The position numbers and the translations under genes were made by a program. Shown here piece after piece: positions 5,521-6,765 of a stretch of DNA of 6,765 bases (the first letter of the stretch is position 1; every line of letters starts with the position of its first letter). The notes beneath the pieces were generated by a model. That model was given only the letters and a program-made list of their open reading frames with translations. It made no database searches and was not told the origin of the DNA. Source of the stretch: CAZDHT01 sp964505325 (lineage in GTDB: Bacteria > Planctomycetota > PUPC01); assembly GCA_964505325.1 (NCBI GenBank), contig CAZDHT010000276.1, forward strand, positions 1 through 6,765, given 5' to 3'.

Positions 5521-6544
5521 TCACATCGCGCGAACGGGCACGCGCCGGCCCTTCTTCGCGCTGTCCATCACGGCGAATACCATTGCCAGCGACTTGATGT
5601 TGTCGTGGCACTCGGTCTGGGGCTTTTTGCCCGTGCGCAGGAACGCGAGCATCTCCCTCAACGCGCCGTGCATCGAGCTGTGCTTCAACGGAGATGCCGG
5701 CACTTCGAGCTCGGCAAGCGCCCGAGCGAATCCCTCGCCGCCGACGACGACCTGGCCGTGCGGGTCGCCGTCATTGTCGTAGAGGAGCGTGCCCGTGTCG
5801 NNNNNNNNNNATGAGACGCCAGTTGCCGTTCCAGCTCGTGTGGCAGCCCTCGGCGCACCAACTGCCGCGGTAGGTGAACACCACCCCGTCGGTCATGTCG
5901 AAGATGCAGCTCGCCGCCACGTCTCCTCGGTACCAGGAGCCTCTCGGATTGAACTCTTTCGCGTACACGGCGACGGGATCGGCGCCGGTCATGAACCGGG
6001 CGAGGTCGAAATGGTGGATGGCCATGTCGAGGATCAGCGGGCTGGGCATCTGGTCGCGGAAGCCGCCGAAGTGGGCGGCGAGGTAGAAGTCGCAGTTGAT
6101 CGTAGTGAGCGTGCCCATCCCGCCGCCGGTGACCGTGCGGCGGATTCGGTCGTGCGCTGCATCCCACCGCCTCGACTGGCTGACCATGTACAGGTTGCCG
6201 GTCTGCTCGGAAGTGCGGACCATCCTTCGGGCCTCGGCCATGCTCGAGGCCATCGGCTTCTCGCCGATCACGTGGCAGCCCGCTCTCAAGCCCGTGCAGG
6301 TGACCGAACAGTGCGCCTCGGGGACAGTAAGGTCGACGACGAAATCCGGCCGGGCCTTCTTCAGGATCGCCCTGAGATCGGTGGAAGCATCACAGTCCAA
6401 CTCGAACTCCTCGATCCGCCCGCGGGCAGCATCGATCTTCAGGTCGACCACCGCCGCGATGTCCACCTTCTCCTCGATCAACCGCGGGAACCAGGCGCGC
6501 GAAATGCTTCCGGCCCCGACAACGACTGCTTTTTCGACTGCCAT
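5521..6544 (-). CDS. Gfo/Idh/MocA family NAD(P)-dependent oxidoreductase, interrupted by an assembly gap
   Basis: The start ATG 6544 has GGGAGA 10 nt upstream and begins MAVEKAVVVGAGSIS, the dinucleotide-binding GxGxxx of a Rossmann fold (residues 9-14). EKP at 95-97 supplies the family's catalytic or cofactor Lys97, and DMAIHHFD at 173-180 the Asp and His residues of the active site. The reading frame runs to SWNGNWRL (237-244), where ten Ns begin. Beyond them, in another frame, comes DTGTLLYDNDGDP and the usual C-terminus ECHDNIKSLAMVFAVMDSAKKGRR, ending with TGA at 5521. The frame change equals the fixed gap length, so I read one intact gene: with 6 missing bases the protein would be 339 residues, normal for the family. 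Members oxidise or reduce sugars, inositols or related hydroxy compounds; the substrate cannot be told here. Soluble, with no signal peptide. Confidence 0.88.
5801..5810. other. Assembly gap (10 N)
   Basis: Ten Ns inside the oxidoreductase gene are a scaffolding placeholder rather than a measured length. For the flanking frames to join, the true number of missing bases must be a multiple of three. Confidence 0.97.
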
Positions 6545-6572
6545 GTGCTTTGTGTCTCCCATCCGTGGAAAA

Positions 6573-6587
6573 CCGGCTCGCAGCCGG
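6573..6587 (-). promoter_or_regulatory. Hairpin in the oxidoreductase leader, followed by TTTT
   Basis: On the reverse strand CCGGCT-GCG-AGCCGG is a perfect 6-bp stem with a 3-nt loop, followed directly by TTTTCC (6567-6572). It sits about 28 nt before the start codon. It resembles a weak attenuator or a stabilising 5' hairpin; the T run is too short to claim a terminator. Confidence 0.35.
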
Positions 6588-6600
6588 CCCGTTGCGACAG

Positions 6601-6628
6601 AGTGTATAATTCTCCCACGCAAAATCAA
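6601..6628 (-). promoter_or_regulatory. Candidate promoter for the oxidoreductase
   Basis: On the reverse strand TTGATT (6623-6628) and TACACT (6601-6606) are 16 bp apart, each 4 of 6 matches to the sigma-70 consensus. An overlapping TATACA at 6603-6608 gives a 14-bp spacer. Transcription would begin near 6594 and include the hairpin at 6573-6587. Confidence 0.35.
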
Positions 6629-6706
6629 GACGCGGAAGGTCGCTCCCGGCGAAGCGCACATTCGGAGCGTAATGGGTCAGTTACGGGGGGATTTCCGTTC
6701 TTGTTC

Positions 6707-6735
6707 TTGACTGTATGTATGGGGTATGATATACA
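6707..6735 (+). promoter_or_regulatory. Strong candidate promoter at the right edge
   Basis: TTGACT (6707-6712) and TATACA (6730-6735) are separated by exactly 17 bp, and TGA just before the -10 gives an extended -10 (TGn). This is the best promoter match in the window. The predicted start point, about 6742, coincides with the ATG of the next reading frame. Confidence 0.6.
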
Positions 6736-6737
6736 TA
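6714..6737. promoter_or_regulatory. Possible operator: inverted repeat over the -10 region
   Basis: TATGTAT (6714-6720) and ATACATA (6731-6737) are perfect 7-bp inverted arms separated by 10 bp. They cover most of the promoter spacer and the -10 box, where a bound dimeric repressor would block RNA polymerase. No known operator consensus is recognised. Confidence 0.4.
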
Positions 6738-6741
6738 TAGC

Positions 6742-6765
6742 ATGAGCAAAGCTAAACAGTCGCAG
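6742..6765 (+). CDS. Start of an unidentified gene (partial, runs off the window)
   Basis: ATG at 6742 opens a frame reading MSKAKQSQ to the window edge. It directly follows a strong promoter, with the predicted transcription start at or beside the ATG, and no ribosome-binding site precedes it at normal distance. The message would therefore be leaderless if this start is right; otherwise the real start lies beyond the window. Eight residues are too few to name a family. Confidence 0.4.

Larger units (their letters stand above)
6545..6741. other. Divergent promoter region between oxidoreductase and right-edge gene
   Basis: This 197-bp spacer lies between starts pointing away from each other. 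It holds the leader hairpin and candidate promoter of the oxidoreductase on the reverse strand, and a strong candidate promoter with an inverted repeat on the forward strand. Between 6630 and 6700 I see nothing specific. Confidence 0.6.

Noticed and set aside
5488..5521. Shared terminator between the convergent secreted-protein and oxidoreductase genes
   Set aside because: AGCGCCCGGCGGCT can form only a bulged short stem and there is no T tract on either side.
5521..5703. Separate small protein starting MPASPLKHSS
   Set aside because: It is the C-terminal part of the Gfo/Idh/MocA protein, separated from the rest only by the assembly gap.
6605..6610. Perfect TATAAT on the forward strand
   Set aside because: No -35 box at 16-18 bp and no TGn extension in the right register; a better forward promoter lies at 6707-6735.
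5789..6745. Forward-strand frame of 318 codons opposite the oxidoreductase
   Set aside because: It runs through the N gap and is antisense to a gene with clear family motifs.
1..6765. CRISPR array, tRNA or rRNA gene
   Set aside because: No regularly spaced identical repeats with unique spacers and no cloverleaf or ribosomal RNA stretches were seen; the repeats found are irregular in spacing.

Overview
The window is GC-rich bacterial DNA and reads like a metagenomic scaffold, because it contains a run of exactly ten Ns joining two contigs inside one gene. The mix of genes (a secreted ankyrin protein, a small secreted beta-rich protein, a Gfo/Idh/MocA dehydrogenase) and the abundant 'CACAAAG'-type dispersed repeats suggest a Planctomycetota/PVC-like or similar free-living lineage. 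This placement is an impression from gene style, not a proof.

Layout from left to right. (1) At 1-1145, on the + strand, lies the end of a restriction-modification module. It holds the last 76 codons of an adenine-N6 DNA methyltransferase, which overlap by 8 bp a GTG-started 306-residue protein that I read as the cognate restriction endonuclease. (2) At 1146-1368 is a spacer carrying copy A of a 57-bp dispersed repeat, which contains a TTGACA box. (3) At 1369-2196, on the + strand, is a secreted ankyrin-repeat protein. (4) At 2197-2879 is 680 bp without a gene. It is full of short repeats, including a nested inverted repeat of about 109 nt built from CACAAAG-type arms. (5) At 2880-4094, on the - strand, is a GT-A fold glycosyltransferase. 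(6) At 4095-4668 is a second repeat-rich spacer with copy B of the 57-bp repeat and the promoter and structured leader of the next gene. (7) At 4669-5499, on the + strand, is an exported protein of unknown function. (8) At 5521-6544, on the - strand, is a Gfo/Idh/MocA-type NAD(P)-dependent oxidoreductase, interrupted only by the N run and convergent with gene 7. (9) At 6545-6765 is a divergent promoter region, followed by the first eight codons of a + strand gene that runs off the window.

The restriction-modification genes clearly work together. The remaining genes look like single-gene units separated by repeat-laden spacers, and I see no operon beyond the methylase-endonuclease pair. The most useful observations are the endonuclease with an S-x-K variant of the PD-(D/E)xK centre, the dispersed repeat families (one bracketing a 3.1-kb block), the repairable assembly gap, and a strong right-edge promoter with an inverted repeat across its -10 box and almost no room for a 5' leader.
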